This document shows, one piece after another, positions 6,876 to 16,558 of a DNA stretch of 21,434 nucleotides; within the stretch, counting starts at the first letter, position 1, and each line of letters starts with the position of its first letter. The notes beneath the pieces are model-generated. The model made no database searches and was not told the origin of the DNA. It worked only from the letters and a program-made list of their open reading frames with translations. A program made the translations under genes and the position numbers. The DNA is from a bacterium (GTDB taxonomy: Bacteria; SZUA-79; Acidulodesulfobacterales; Acidulodesulfobacteraceae), in NCBI GenBank assembly GCA_021789455.1, contig JAJYJN010000017.1, forward strand, positions 1-21,434, written 5' to 3'.

Positions 6876-8966
6876 TCAGCTCCACAGCAATAACACTATC
6901 GGAATAATTAAAATCGTAAAAATATTAACGACCTTAATCATCGGGTTAATTGCCGGACCTGCAGTATCTTTATAAGGATCGCCGACCGTATCGCCGGTAA
7001 CTGCGGCTTTATGGGCTTCACTGCCTTTGCGGTAAGTCTGCCCGTTATACTCGAATCCTTTTTCTATTAATTTTTTTGCGTTATCCCATGCCGCACCGCC
7101 GCTTGTCATAGAGATAGCGACAAAAAGCCCGGATATGATAGTTCCCAATAAAATACCGCCGAGAACCTGAGGTCCCATCGTAAGACCGAAAACTATCGGA
7201 CCTGCAATCGGAATAAACGCCGGCAATATCATTTCCCTAAGCGAAGACTTGGTGACTATATCGACGCATTTGCCGTATTCAGGCTTGCCCGTGCCTTCCA
7301 TAATGCCGGGAATCTCTTTAAACTGCCTCCTGACTTCGACTACTATGTCGCCTGCGGCTTTACCCACGGATTTCATCGCAAGGGAAGCAAAAATATACGG
7401 AAGCATTGCTCCTAAGAAAAGGCCTATTAAAACTTTGGGTTGAGCTATGGAAAACGATATATCGGGAATGCCGACTTTAATTAAATCGGAATATTCCCCG
7501 AAAAGAACTATCGCGGCAAGAGCCGCCGAGCCGATAGCATATCCTTTCGTTACGGCTTTAGTAGTATTGCCTACCGCATCAAGAGCATCGGTAGTTTCCC
7601 TGACGTCTTCAGGAAGTTCACTCATTTCGGCGATACCGCCGGCATTATCGGTAATAGGCCCGAACGAATCGACCGCTATTACCATTCCCGCCATAGAGAG
7701 CATACTGGAAGCGGCAACCGCGACGCCGTAAAAACCTGCAAAATGATAAGAAAGCAAAATGCCGAAAGCGATTGCGATAACAGGAAGAGCAGTTGACATC
7801 TGTCCTACTGCAAGTCCAGCTATAATATTTGTTCCGTGGCCTGTCGTAGAAGCCTTGGCTATGGATTTTACCGGCGAGAAACTCGTCGAGGTAAAATAAT
7901 CGGTAATGACTATTATGAGTCCGGTTAATACCAAGCCTACCAGTGCCGAATAATAATAATCCATTGCCGAATGATCGCCGACTCCGTTCATAAAACGCAT
8001 AGTGAAAAAATAATATACTACTGCGGAAATAATTCCGGTTGCAAATAATCCTTTATATAATCCCTGCATAATCTTTTCTTTCGTGGGAGCGCTTACGAAA
8101 AAAACGCCTGCTATAGAAGTAAATACGGCTATACCGCCAAGCAAAAGCGGATAAAGTATAGCCTTCATTAATGCCGTTTCGCCGTAACCGTGCCCTCTGA
8201 AAGCTGAATAAGCCAATAATATAGAAGCTATGATAGTTACTGCAAACGTTTCGAATACGTCTGCCGCCATACCTGCGCAGTCGCCGACGTTGTCGCCGAC
8301 CTGGTCGGCTATAACTGCCGGGTTTCTCGGGTCGTCTTCGGGTATGCCCGCTTCGACTTTTCCTACCAAATCTGCTCCAACGTCTGCGGCTTTAGTATAA
8401 ATACCGCCGCCAAGCCTTGCAAAAACCGATATAAGACTGCAGCCGAACGCAAAACCTATTAACGAATTTATTACTCCGTCAAGACCGCTTACCGAATGGC
8501 CTATAAGCATAAAAACGGATATCCCTAAAACGCCAAGTCCGAGAACCATTAAACCGGTAACCGAACCTCCTTTAAACGCAAACTTTAATGCGGGTTTGAC
8601 TCCTTTATGAGCTATCTGCGCGGTTCTGATATTTGCCCTTACGGCGTTAAACATTCCGAGATAACCGGCTAATGCCGATAAAATAGCTCCGAGCAAAAAA
8701 CCGGAAGCCGTTAAAATTCCAAACTGCGGTATCCAGTAACCGCCGATAAGTATTAACGCAAAAATAATAATTCCCACGATGGCGACGGTTCTGTACTGCC
8801 TGTTTAGAAAAGCCGTTGCGCCTTCCTGAATAGCTTTTGCAATCTGCTTCATTTTCTCGGAACCTTCGTCGTGCTTCAGCGCCCATATCGTTACCGCTAT
8901 ACTGTATATAACGGCAATGAGACCGGCAATGATTCCAAAAATCATAGCTTCGTCAAAGACATTCAT
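6876..8966 (-). CDS. hppA: Membrane H+-translocating pyrophosphatase, K+-independent type
   Basis: This 696-residue integral membrane enzyme couples PPi hydrolysis to proton export. Many hydrophobic segments alternate with the pyrophosphate site: [35 protein letters not shown] (from about residue 195; written here only to mark the DX7KXE signature and following Asp clusters). A second acidic site, DNAGGIAEM, follows, and a C-terminal [19 protein letters not shown]. In [10 protein letters not shown] (about 466-475) a lysine replaces the alanine of K+-dependent enzymes, with Thr three residues on, which marks the K+-independent H+-pumping class. The frame can open at TTG 8972, but GGGGG sits 9 nt before the ATG at 8966, which is preferred. 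It lies directly after qmoC, fitting recovery of energy from the PPi made by Sat. Confidence 0.95.
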   Translation of the reverse strand: MNVFDEAMIFGIIAGLIAVIYSIAVTIWALKHDEGSEKMKQIAKAIQEGATAFLNRQYRTVAIVGIIIFALILIGGYWIPQFGILTASGFLLGAILSALAGYLGMFNAVRANIRTAQIAHKGVKPALKFAFKGGSVTGLMVLGLGVLGISVFMLIGHSVSGLDGVINSLIGFAFGCSLISVFARLGGGIYTKAADVGADLVGKVEAGIPEDDPRNPAVIADQVGDNVGDCAGMAADVFETFAVTIIASILLAYSAFRGHGYGETALMKAILYPLLLGGIAVFTSIAGVFFVSAPTKEKIMQGLYKGLFATGIISAVVYYFFTMRFMNGVGDHSAMDYYYSALVGLVLTGLIIVITDYFTSTSFSPVKSIAKASTTGHGTNIIAGLAVGQMSTALPVIAIAFGILLSYHFAGFYGVAVAASSMLSMAGMVIAVDSFGPITDNAGGIAEMSELPEDVRETTDALDAVGNTTKAVTKGYAIGSAALAAIVLFGEYSDLIKVGIPDISFSIAQPKVLIGLFLGAMLPYIFASLAMKSVGKAAGDIVVEVRRQFKEIPGIMEGTGKPEYGKCVDIVTKSSLREMILPAFIPIAGPIVFGLTMGPQVLGGILLGTIISGLFVAISMTSGGAAWDNAKKLIEKGFEYNGQTYRKGSEAHKAAVTGDTVGDPYKDTAGPAINPMIKVVNIFTILIIPIVLLLWS

Positions 8967-9027
8967 GTCCAAAAACCCCCTGATTAAATTTTAATGAAAT
9001 TAAATTTAACAAATATGTTAAAACATA

Positions 9028-10206
9028 TCAACTAATTTCAGCGTTCTCGTTATTAAGGCTTTTAGCTTTTTCTTTTAGATTTGCAAAATAAATAGCAACC
9101 GGCCTGTATGCCAGATGCGACCATTTGGAAAAAGGAACTTCTATTACCAGCATTGGGAATAAAATCATTAAATGAACAAGATATATATAGAAAATGGCGG
9201 ATACGGAGTAATTATAAACAATAGAAGCTCTCAGTAAAACTCCGGTCACGCCGGTTAAAAAGAGCAATATTACGAACATCCAGTCGGTATGATGAGAGAA
9301 TTTGCTCCTTTCTATTTTCTTGGTAAGCCTCTTGACAATAAAATAAACCGTACCGAATATTAACCCTATACTGGCAAAATAATCGAATAAAATTATATGA
9401 AGGTACGGAAGGCTGTTTTCATTCTGAAACCAGTCCAAAAAGAAAACTATGCCCACAAATAATATGACGTAACTTATCATTAGAAAAAGATGCGTGAGCC
9501 AGAAATTATATTTTCCTTCCGTAAGTTTTTTAGAGGACGTTCCTTCGGAATCATCGCACTTCGCATATCTGTATTGAGTAAAAAAATTGAACATCAGCGA
9601 CCAAGCTTCGGTAAAATAAAGTTTTAACGGAATTTTAACGCCGGCATCGCTTAAAACGGTCTTCCTGAACATATTATAAATAAAAGATGTCAGCATTACC
9701 CCCAGAAATACGGTTATAGGCCAGTCGAAATAATAATCTATTTTATCCGGAGATACGGCTTGTCCCAGAGTGGCTCCTGCCGCAGGATGCAGTCCGAAAA
9801 GAACCGCCCATTCTATTAAAACCCCGAGCGCGACTATTAATATAGCGATATATTCCGCATATTTAGATTTATATAAAAGTTTGGATATTCCCGTCCAGTC
9901 GTATGCGCTTATTAAAAATCTGCGGAGGGACATCATCAGTTCTCCCGGTTCCGCTTTTCTGGGGCAATTTTTGGAACATTCCCCGCAATAATAGCATAAC
10001 CATGGGTCTAAATCGCTTACTAACTGCTCTTTCATTCCCCATCCCGCCATTATCATTTCCTTTCTCGGAAACGGCCTGTCTTCGGTTGATAAGGGACAAA
10101 CCGCAGAACATGTCCCGCACTGGAAACATTTTTTAAAATTGCTTTCGCCTACTTCTTTTATATATTTGACCAACTCGTTGTCGGTCTTTACCACTGTATT
10201 TTTCAA
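9028..10206 (-). CDS. qmoC: QmoC, membrane subunit of the quinone-interacting oxidoreductase
   Basis: QmoC links the quinone pool to the soluble QmoAB proteins and thence to APS reductase. The N-terminal HdrC-like part has two [4Fe-4S] motifs: C27, C30, C33, C37 and C71, C74, C77, C81. The C-terminal half is an HdrE/NarI-like cytochrome b domain with about six hydrophobic helices and several histidines suited to haem. The longest frame opens at TTG 10248 inside qmoB. The preferred start is TTG 10206, which has AAGGGGG 5 nt upstream and lies 13 nt after the qmoB stop codon; this gives 392 residues starting M-K-N-T. It is last of qmoABC and 61 nt before hppA. Confidence 0.94.
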   Translation of the reverse strand: MKNTVVKTDNELVKYIKEVGESNFKKCFQCGTCSAVCPLSTEDRPFPRKEMIMAGWGMKEQLVSDLDPWLCYYCGECSKNCPRKAEPGELMMSLRRFLISAYDWTGISKLLYKSKYAEYIAILIVALGVLIEWAVLFGLHPAAGATLGQAVSPDKIDYYFDWPITVFLGVMLTSFIYNMFRKTVLSDAGVKIPLKLYFTEAWSLMFNFFTQYRYAKCDDSEGTSSKKLTEGKYNFWLTHLFLMISYVILFVGIVFFLDWFQNENSLPYLHIILFDYFASIGLIFGTVYFIVKRLTKKIERSKFSHHTDWMFVILLFLTGVTGVLLRASIVYNYSVSAIFYIYLVHLMILFPMLVIEVPFSKWSHLAYRPVAIYFANLKEKAKSLNNENAEIS

Positions 10207-10219
10207 AATAACCCCCTTC

Positions 10220-12523
10220 TTAAAAGCCTTTATATGGATTTGGTCCAAGCGATTTAATTTTATTGACGAAATCTTCTACTATTTCCGGCAGTTTCATATA
10301 ATCGGTAAATTCAAGCTGAATCTGCCTTACTCTTTCTTCCTCAAGTACGAGTCTCGTCAATGTTTCCTTAAGATTGCCCATTCTGTACGATGCAAGTTCC
10401 GAACCTTTCACGAAATGGCACTGATAATCGTCGCCGAATTTACATCCTAAAAGGAGTATGCCGTCTATCCCCTTGGAAAGAGCATCGGCGTACCAGACAT
10501 TATTGATAGAGCCTAAGCATCTTACTGGTATAACCCTTATATTAGAAGATAAATTTATTTTATTCAGTCCCAATATATCCAGTGCGGGATAAGCGTCATT
10601 TTCGCATGCAAAAACCAGAATCCTGTAATTCTCGTCGGTAGGGTCTTCGGGAATATAAAGGCTTTTTATCATCGAAGCGACGATATCGGGAGAATAGTTT
10701 TTGAAAGATATAATTCTCACAGGACATGCGCCCATACAGACTCCGCATCTCCTGCACCTTTCAGGATTATACTTAGGCGTACCTTTTTCGTCTTCGTCTA
10801 TGGCGCCGAACGGACACTCCTCGGTACATCTTTTACACTGCGTACACCTTGGAAGGTCGAAAAAAGGATACGTCATATCGTTTGAGCGCGGATGCACGGC
10901 CTTACCTTTGGAAGTCTGCTCTACGCACTGTATGGCTTTTAAAACTGCTCCTTTTGCATCGTCCACCGAAAAAACGGTATCCATGGGCATTCTTACGGAG
11001 CCCGCAGGATATATTCCCGTTCTTCTCGATTCGTATGGAAAACATATAAAATTAGAATCGGGGAATCCGTATGCAAGATCCGGCATCTCCTTTCCTTGCC
11101 TGTATGCAAGATTTAACAGTCCGCTCTTAGCAACCTGCGCTGTGGAAACCGGTATCGAAGGGGGGCAGGACGCTCCGCTTGCCGACGTTGGATTTCCGGC
11201 CGTTAAATTTACATCCTGGCCATATTCGATTTCTCCCGAATTTGGAACCATTCCGGAAGCAAGCACCAACATTTCGACGTTTAAATCAATATCGCCGCCG
11301 AAAAGGGTATCCTTTACTTTTACGCCTATTTCATTATTGCCTTTATCGTAAGAAATATCGGAAACTGCGCCTTTTACCATATATATTCCTTCGTCGTCCT
11401 GCATTTTCCTGTAAAAATTTTCATATTCGCCGGGCGTCCTTATGTCTTTATATATTATGTAAACATTTGCGTCCGGATTGTTTTTTCTTATCAATGCCGC
11501 TTCTTTAAGAGAAGACATACAGCAAACCGTCGAGCAGTACGGCAGATGATTTTCGTCTCTCGAACCCGCGCACTGAATAAATGCTATAGATTTTACCGCC
11601 GAACCGTTAGATTTTCTTTTTACCGTGAAACTTTCGGATTTGCCGTTCTCTGAAAGTTCCGAATATAATTCTTCAAGTTCGACGTTCGTTAATATATCGG
11701 GGGTCAAGCCGTATCCTAAATAATCCAGCTTTTTTGCTTCGTAAGGCTTCCATCCGGTAGCCGCTACGATAGAACCGACAGTTTCATTTATAACTTCAGC
11801 CGCATTATCTTTGTCGGAAGGCTCTATCTCGACGTTAAACTTTCCGGGAGCTCCCGATACGGACTTTATTTTTGAATTTTTATAAATTTTAATTCTTTTA
11901 GAACTTTCTACCCGGCTTATCAGTTCGTCTAATCCTTCTTTTATCCAGATATTTTTGTCAAAAGGCGGTTTGGTTTCCCATTTTTTATATTTTGAATATG
12001 GGAAGCCGCCGAGATTAGATTTTTTTTCGACCAGAACGACTTCGTAACCTGCTTTCGCCGAATTTATTGCGGCATTAAGTCCGGTTATTCCGCCTCCAAC
12101 GACAAGAACGGTTTTGTTTAAATCCTGAATAAGCGGTTCGGGGAACGCTGCTTTTTTAGCCTTAGAAGCGCCCATATTTATATAATCTTCCGCAAGAAGC
12201 TGAGTATTGTTGTCGTTAGGAGGGCTTATCCATATTACATGCTCCCTGAGATTGACTCTTTCCGTGTGAATAGTAAGCGGGTCGAAATTGAATACGTCCT
12301 GTTTAGCGCGCATTGAACAGGCGGCTATAACTAATTTATTTATCTTTTTTTCGGCAATATCGTTTTTTATGAGATTTACTCCTTCCGGCCCGCAAAGAAA
12401 TTCATGGCTTATGCATACTACGGGTTTATTGGAATCTTTTGCCGTATTGACTAATCTTTCAACATTCAGGCTTTTCCCTATATCGCAACCGGAACATATA
12501 TAAATCCCTAAATTATTATCCAT
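10220..12523 (-). CDS. qmoB: QmoB, HdrA/MvhD-type flavoprotein
   Basis: This 767-residue cytoplasmic subunit passes electrons between QmoC and the APS reductase side of the complex. Domains in order are an N-terminal HdrA-type region (YICSGCDIG, CEFLCGPEG-like), an FAD-binding Rossmann fold (VVGGGITG, 142-148), and the HdrA core with FIQCAGSRDENHLPYCSTVCC (316-336). The QmoB stretch YGFPDSNFICFPYESRRTGIYPAG precedes a two-cluster ferredoxin domain (C560, C563, C566, C570; C590, C593, C596, C600) and a C-terminal MvhD-like domain (about 634-750, cysteines 640, 669, 694, 702). The ATG has GAGGAG 6-7 nt upstream. It follows qmoA by 47 nt. Confidence 0.95.
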   Translation of the reverse strand: MDNNLGIYICSGCDIGKSLNVERLVNTAKDSNKPVVCISHEFLCGPEGVNLIKNDIAEKKINKLVIAACSMRAKQDVFNFDPLTIHTERVNLREHVIWISPPNDNNTQLLAEDYINMGASKAKKAAFPEPLIQDLNKTVLVVGGGITGLNAAINSAKAGYEVVLVEKKSNLGGFPYSKYKKWETKPPFDKNIWIKEGLDELISRVESSKRIKIYKNSKIKSVSGAPGKFNVEIEPSDKDNAAEVINETVGSIVAATGWKPYEAKKLDYLGYGLTPDILTNVELEELYSELSENGKSESFTVKRKSNGSAVKSIAFIQCAGSRDENHLPYCSTVCCMSSLKEAALIRKNNPDANVYIIYKDIRTPGEYENFYRKMQDDEGIYMVKGAVSDISYDKGNNEIGVKVKDTLFGGDIDLNVEMLVLASGMVPNSGEIEYGQDVNLTAGNPTSASGASCPPSIPVSTAQVAKSGLLNLAYRQGKEMPDLAYGFPDSNFICFPYESRRTGIYPAGSVRMPMDTVFSVDDAKGAVLKAIQCVEQTSKGKAVHPRSNDMTYPFFDLPRCTQCKRCTEECPFGAIDEDEKGTPKYNPERCRRCGVCMGACPVRIISFKNYSPDIVASMIKSLYIPEDPTDENYRILVFACENDAYPALDILGLNKINLSSNIRVIPVRCLGSINNVWYADALSKGIDGILLLGCKFGDDYQCHFVKGSELASYRMGNLKETLTRLVLEEERVRQIQLEFTDYMKLPEIVEDFVNKIKSLGPNPYKGF

Positions 12524-12570
12524 TTTAACTCCTCTTCAAATATATCTTTTTTTCTGTATGTTGAACTTTT

Positions 12571-13869
12571 TTATAATTTTGCGTTATGCTGAATCACCGA
12601 AAGCGCCGCGGACGTAGCCGATTGGCCGGACATATAAACGTCCAAAGGAAACTTTGCTACCCCTGCGGAGAAAATGCCGCCCTCATAATTTTCGTTAAAT
12701 ATAAATCCGTTTTCGTCTATATCTATTTTTATGTCGCCGCCTATTTTAATTTCTTTTAAATCGTCCTTGATATTCGGATACATGCCTGCCGCAAGAACTA
12801 CCATTTCAGCCCTGAATTTGTTCTTTTTTCCGGAAAGCATATCTTCCACGTCTAACAACAGGTCACCTGTCGCATGGTCCTCGGATATTTTTCCGACTAC
12901 ACCTTTGTTAAATTTAATATTTTTATCGATTTGCGCTTTATTGAGGAAATTTTCGTATCTTCCCGGGGTTCTTAAATCTATATAAAAAATAGTAGGGGAA
13001 GAGGCGGGATTTTTATCCCTTAAATAAAGGGCTTGTTTTAACGATGCCATACAGCATATTGCCGAACAGTACGGAAGATGATTTTCGTTTCTCGAACCCG
13101 CGCATTGTATAAACGCAACGTTCGTTACTTCCTTGTTATCCGACGGCCTCACGATTTTGCCGCCGGTAGGACCGTTATCTGCGGCTAGCCTTTCCATCAT
13201 AACGTTGGTAATAACGTTTCTAAATTTTCCGAATCCTAAGTTTTCTAATTTTTCTACGTTATACGGCTTCCAGCCCGTCGCAAAAATAATATCCGAAACT
13301 TTTAGCTCTATTATATTTTCTTTGGCATTAAGATTTATTGCGTCATAGCTGCAAACTTCTTCGCACTTTTTGCACGACGAGAATTTGCAGTAATTATCGT
13401 CTACAGAATATTTTAAAGGAAATGTAGATAAAGCCGGCATATATATGGCTTTCGTCGTATCCATGCCGTAGTTGAAATCGTTAGGCCTGTCCTCCGGACA
13501 GACTTTGGCGCATTCGCCGCAAACGGTGCAATTATCGTTTATATATTGAGGTTTTTGGCGAATTTTAACTATGTATCCCGTTCCGTCCTTTTCCTTATTT
13601 ATTTCTTCTACGACGGACGAAACTAAAAAATTTATATTGTCGTCGGCGGAAGACTTTATCCTCTTTGTATTTATTTCGAATCCGCAAAACGGCGGACACA
13701 GCTTTGGAAAATACTTATACATCTGGAGAACTCTGCCGCCTATATACGATTTTTTTTCTACTATATATACTTTTTTGTTGACGGCTTCCGTAATTTCTAA
13801 CGCGGCAGAAACGCCGCTGTGACCGCCGCCTATTATAAGTACGGGATTTTCATTATTTAACTCGCTCAA
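12571..13869 (-). CDS. qmoA: QmoA, HdrA-like flavoprotein with two ferredoxin motifs
   Basis: A soluble FAD subunit of the Qmo complex, 432 residues, homologous to HdrA. Seen are the FAD motif LIIGGGHSG (11-19), YFPKLCPPFCGFEIN (53-67), ATGWKPY (197-203) and FIQCAGSRNENHLPYCSAICCMASLKQ (253-279, given to show the HdrA cysteine region). Two complete cysteine sets that could bind [4Fe-4S] clusters lie at C114, C117, C120, C124 and C161, C166, C169, C173. From memory, the Desulfovibrio QmoA has lost part of these. The start is TTG 13869 with GGAG 8 nt upstream; no in-frame ATG fits. A strong hairpin separates it from aprA. Confidence 0.94.
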   Translation of the reverse strand: MSELNNENPVLIIGGGHSGVSAALEITEAVNKKVYIVEKKSYIGGRVLQMYKYFPKLCPPFCGFEINTKRIKSSADDNINFLVSSVVEEINKEKDGTGYIVKIRQKPQYINDNCTVCGECAKVCPEDRPNDFNYGMDTTKAIYMPALSTFPLKYSVDDNYCKFSSCKKCEEVCSYDAINLNAKENIIELKVSDIIFATGWKPYNVEKLENLGFGKFRNVITNVMMERLAADNGPTGGKIVRPSDNKEVTNVAFIQCAGSRNENHLPYCSAICCMASLKQALYLRDKNPASSPTIFYIDLRTPGRYENFLNKAQIDKNIKFNKGVVGKISEDHATGDLLLDVEDMLSGKKNKFRAEMVVLAAGMYPNIKDDLKEIKIGGDIKIDIDENGFIFNENYEGGIFSAGVAKFPLDVYMSGQSATSAALSVIQHNAKL

Positions 13870-13954
13870 CTTTAAATCTCCATTGCTAAGTTTTTAATTA
13901 ATATAAATATAAAAAAAGACGAATATTACGACTAAATATTATTAAATAATTAAA

Positions 13955-13980
13955 CCCCTCCTCAATAAAATGAGGAGGGG
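13955..13980 (-). terminator. Stem-loop between aprA and qmoA
   Basis: A perfect 10-bp GC-rich stem (CCCCTCCTCA, 13955-13964, with TGAGGAGGGG, 13971-13980) closes a 6-nt loop. On the minus strand it is followed by TTTAATTATTT, a weak U-rich tract. It could terminate part of the sat-aprBA transcript, leaving qmoABC at a lower level, or protect the aprA 3' end. Because qmoABC works with AprBA, partial read-through is more likely than full termination. Confidence 0.65.
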
Positions 13981-14028
13981 AAAGATACGTAATTATATTA
14001 ATTGTTACAGATAAACCTTAAATTCTAA

Positions 14029-15954
14029 CTAGTTTTTCGGAACTAATTCTATATAAGGTTTTTTAAACAATTCCGGCTGTCCGGTTGTTTTATTTATTTT
14101 AGAATTAACGAATACCTTCCAATTCTGTTCGTCAAGTTTCGGATGGTCGGTTCTGTAATAGAAGCCCGGGTATCTTGTTTCTTCTCTGAACAATACGTGC
14201 CTTAAATGAAGTTCTCCGACTATCGACCTGTGGTAATTTTCCCATGCTCTCATAAGCTCGTGCAGGTTAGACGCGGCAAGTTTAGGAGCATCGTCTTTTA
14301 ATCTGTTTAAAAGGTCTAAACCTCTTAAGAGATTGGCTTCGCTGGTCCTGTAGAATGTAGAAGTTCCGGCAACGTATTCATCCATAAGTTTATTTAATCT
14401 GAACAAGTAAAGTCTTGGCCTGATATAATTAGGATTTACATTAGGTTCGGTCGAATAATCTTTAAACTTTTCGAATGTAATCATTGGGCCGTATATTTTC
14501 TCGGCAAGGACTTTATTGTCGGTATGAACCGTAGGCGTATAGCCGGAGTCGTCCAATACGAACCTTACAGCAGATTTTGCAGCAATTCTTCCTTCGACGT
14601 ATGAACCGGAAGAAAATTTATGTCCCGATGCTCCGACGCCGTCTCCGCCTGTGAAAAGTCCGTTTACGGTCGTCATGCGGTTGTAACCCCACTGATACTC
14701 TTTCGGAGCTAAATCTTCAGGCCCGGAGACCCACATTCCGCAGGCGCCCGAATGGGAACCTAAGAAATAAGGCTCTGTCGGCATAACTTCGGAATTTGTC
14801 TCTGCCGGATCTATATCCATTGCCGCCCATAATCCAGCCTGGGCAACGGTCATGTCAAGGAAATCTTCCCATGCGTCTGCTTCAAGAGATTTCTTTCTCT
14901 TCTCGGGAAGAGTTTCAAACAGCGTTTTAATTGCTCCGGACGTATTCATATAGAAAGGTCCGTTTCCTTCCATCCAGTCTTTAAGCATAACATGGTTCCA
15001 GAGGCAGGTCGCGGGAACTTTTGCCAAACCGTAAGGTGCGTAATCCTGAAGCATATGTCCCCATTTCTGCATATAGTCTTCACCGTGCGCATTTAAAACT
15101 CTCGATTTAAAGAGCGTGAACCATGCTCCTACCGGACCGTAGCCGTCCTTAAATCTGTTGGGCACGAACCTGTTTTCCATGGTGGTCATTTCCGCCCCGG
15201 CTTGATAGCCCATAGCGTATGTAGAACCGGCGTTCCATATGGCATACCATGTTCTGCCCATACCTTCAGCCTGAGACCTCGGCCTGAAAACGTTGACCGT
15301 TCCTCCGCAAGCCATAATTACCGCTTTAGCTTTAAATATGTAAATCTTGGCCTCTCTTAAGCTGAATCCGATCGCTCCGGCAACTCTGTTTTCATGCTTT
15401 TCATCCATAAGGAGCTCTGTTATAAATACTCTTTCTAAGATGTTTTCTTCGCCGAGAGCTTTTCTTGCGGCTTCCGCAACCAATACCTTATAAGATTCGC
15501 CGTGAATCATTATCTGCCATCTGCCTGCTCTGAGCGGTCTTGCGCCTTCGGCGATTGACCTTGTATCTTCTTCGTCTTCTTTGAATATCGGAAGGCCGAA
15601 TTTCTCGAAGAGCTGGACGGTAGAATCTACGTGCCTGCCGGTATCATAGATAAGGTCTTCCCTGACTATACCCATAAGGTCGTTGGCGACGTGTTTAACG
15701 TAATCTTCAGGAGTGTTGTCTCCAAGATACGTATTAATAGCGGATAATCCCATAGCAACGGCGCCGCTTCTTTCGATTGAAGCTTTTTCGACCATCGTTA
15801 TTTTCATATCTTTAGGCGCCCATTTTTTTATTTCGAATGCGGCTCCGCATCCTACCATACCGCCGCCGACGATTAGGACGTCGGTATTAACTTCTTCTAT
15901 GGTATAGTTGTTTAAAACATCGGTGCTTGTCATTGAACCTTTCATTTCAGCCAT
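14029..15954 (-). CDS. aprA: Adenylylsulfate (APS) reductase, alpha subunit
   Basis: The FAD-containing catalytic subunit reduces APS to sulfite and AMP, or runs in reverse in sulfur oxidisers. The 641 residues fit the family. Visible are the N-terminal FAD motif LIVGGGMVGCGAAFE (27-41), RSGAVAMGLSAINTYLGDN (62-80), MACGGTVNVFRPRSQAEGMGRTWY, NRFKDGYGPVGAWFTLFKSR around the substrate channel, GSHSGACGMWVSGPEDL and GLFTGGDGVGASGHKFSSGS. The ATG at 15954 has GAGGA 9 nt upstream. It follows aprB by 68 nt, and the two subunits form a heterodimer. Direction of the reaction cannot be read from the sequence alone. Confidence 0.97.
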   Translation of the reverse strand: MAEMKGSMTSTDVLNNYTIEEVNTDVLIVGGGMVGCGAAFEIKKWAPKDMKITMVEKASIERSGAVAMGLSAINTYLGDNTPEDYVKHVANDLMGIVREDLIYDTGRHVDSTVQLFEKFGLPIFKEDEEDTRSIAEGARPLRAGRWQIMIHGESYKVLVAEAARKALGEENILERVFITELLMDEKHENRVAGAIGFSLREAKIYIFKAKAVIMACGGTVNVFRPRSQAEGMGRTWYAIWNAGSTYAMGYQAGAEMTTMENRFVPNRFKDGYGPVGAWFTLFKSRVLNAHGEDYMQKWGHMLQDYAPYGLAKVPATCLWNHVMLKDWMEGNGPFYMNTSGAIKTLFETLPEKRKKSLEADAWEDFLDMTVAQAGLWAAMDIDPAETNSEVMPTEPYFLGSHSGACGMWVSGPEDLAPKEYQWGYNRMTTVNGLFTGGDGVGASGHKFSSGSYVEGRIAAKSAVRFVLDDSGYTPTVHTDNKVLAEKIYGPMITFEKFKDYSTEPNVNPNYIRPRLYLFRLNKLMDEYVAGTSTFYRTSEANLLRGLDLLNRLKDDAPKLAASNLHELMRAWENYHRSIVGELHLRHVLFREETRYPGFYYRTDHPKLDEQNWKVFVNSKINKTTGQPELFKKPYIELVPKN

Positions 15955-16022
15955 AACAATTTATCCTCGCAATTTATAAATTATTTTAATTTAAAAAATA
16001 AACATTACCAGCATTTTATCGT

Positions 16023-16457
16023 TTATTTCTTCGGAACGGTAAGTTCGATTCCGAGTTCGTCGCATAAACGCTCGTCTTTTAAATTCCCCTGATTAACTTC
16101 GGCAATTCCCTGATACGGGTCGATACCGCCTTCGGGAGTAGTCCTGATAGGGAATTTAAATCTTTTAATTTTACCGTTTCTGAATTTAACCGTCCACATA
16201 ATAGAATCCGAACCGCGCATCGGAATAACCGAAGAACCCAACGGCGCAAAATCCTGATATGCTCTCACTTCTATAGCAGACTGAGGACAAATTTTAACAC
16301 AGCTGTAACACTCCCAGCACTGGTCCGGCTCCTGGTTGTAAGCCTTCATAATGTCCTTGTTAAGAACCATGAGGTCGTTAGGACAGATATACTGGCATGC
16401 AGTCTTATCCCTTCCCTTACAACCGTCGCATTTTTCCGTAATTACAAAACTTGGCAT
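16023..16457 (-). CDS. aprB: APS reductase, beta subunit
   Basis: The electron-transfer subunit carries two [4Fe-4S] clusters to the AprA flavin. Cysteines C10, C13, C21, C25 and C47, C50, C53, C57 make the two clusters, the first with the long insertion typical of AprB (CDGCKGRDKTACQYIC). The following beta-sheet/tail region (IMWTVKFRNGKIKRFKFPIRTT) wraps AprA. Two ATG codons are possible: at 16463, AGGAGG would be only 1 nt away; at 16457 the spacing is 7 nt and the protein begins MPSFV, as family members do. The latter is chosen, giving 144 residues. Confidence 0.96.
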   Translation of the reverse strand: MPSFVITEKCDGCKGRDKTACQYICPNDLMVLNKDIMKAYNQEPDQCWECYSCVKICPQSAIEVRAYQDFAPLGSSVIPMRGSDSIMWTVKFRNGKIKRFKFPIRTTPEGGIDPYQGIAEVNQGNLKDERLCDELGIELTVPKK

Positions 16458-16501
16458 TTTCATACCTCCTCATTAATATATTATTTTTATATATAAAACG
16501 A

Positions 16502-16533
16502 TATATTATCCGCATCGTAAGCGGAATAATATA
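16502..16533 (-). other. Imperfect stem-loop between sat and aprB
   Basis: TATATTATCCGC (16502-16513) pairs with GCGG-A-ATAATATA (16521-16533) around a 7-nt loop, with one bulged A. There is no clean U-tract. It might be an mRNA-processing or stability element in the sat-aprBA transcript, or chance in AT-rich spacer. Confidence 0.4.
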
Positions 16534-16558
16534 AAATTAATCCGGTTTATAACAGAAA

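Noticed and set aside
9013..9028. Palindrome ATATGTT-AA-AACATAT between qmoC and hppA
   Set aside because: Short, almost all A-T, with no U-tract; expected by chance in this spacer.
10701..11351. 216-codon open frame on the plus strand
   Set aside because: It lies antisense inside qmoB, which has clear domains; no ribosome binding site and no recognisable protein.
14029..16457. AprBA as fumarate reductase/succinate dehydrogenase FeS pair
   Set aside because: AprB has the MPSFV start, the extended first cluster motif and RFKFPIRTT tail, and AprA has APS-reductase motifs; sat and qmo neighbours agree.
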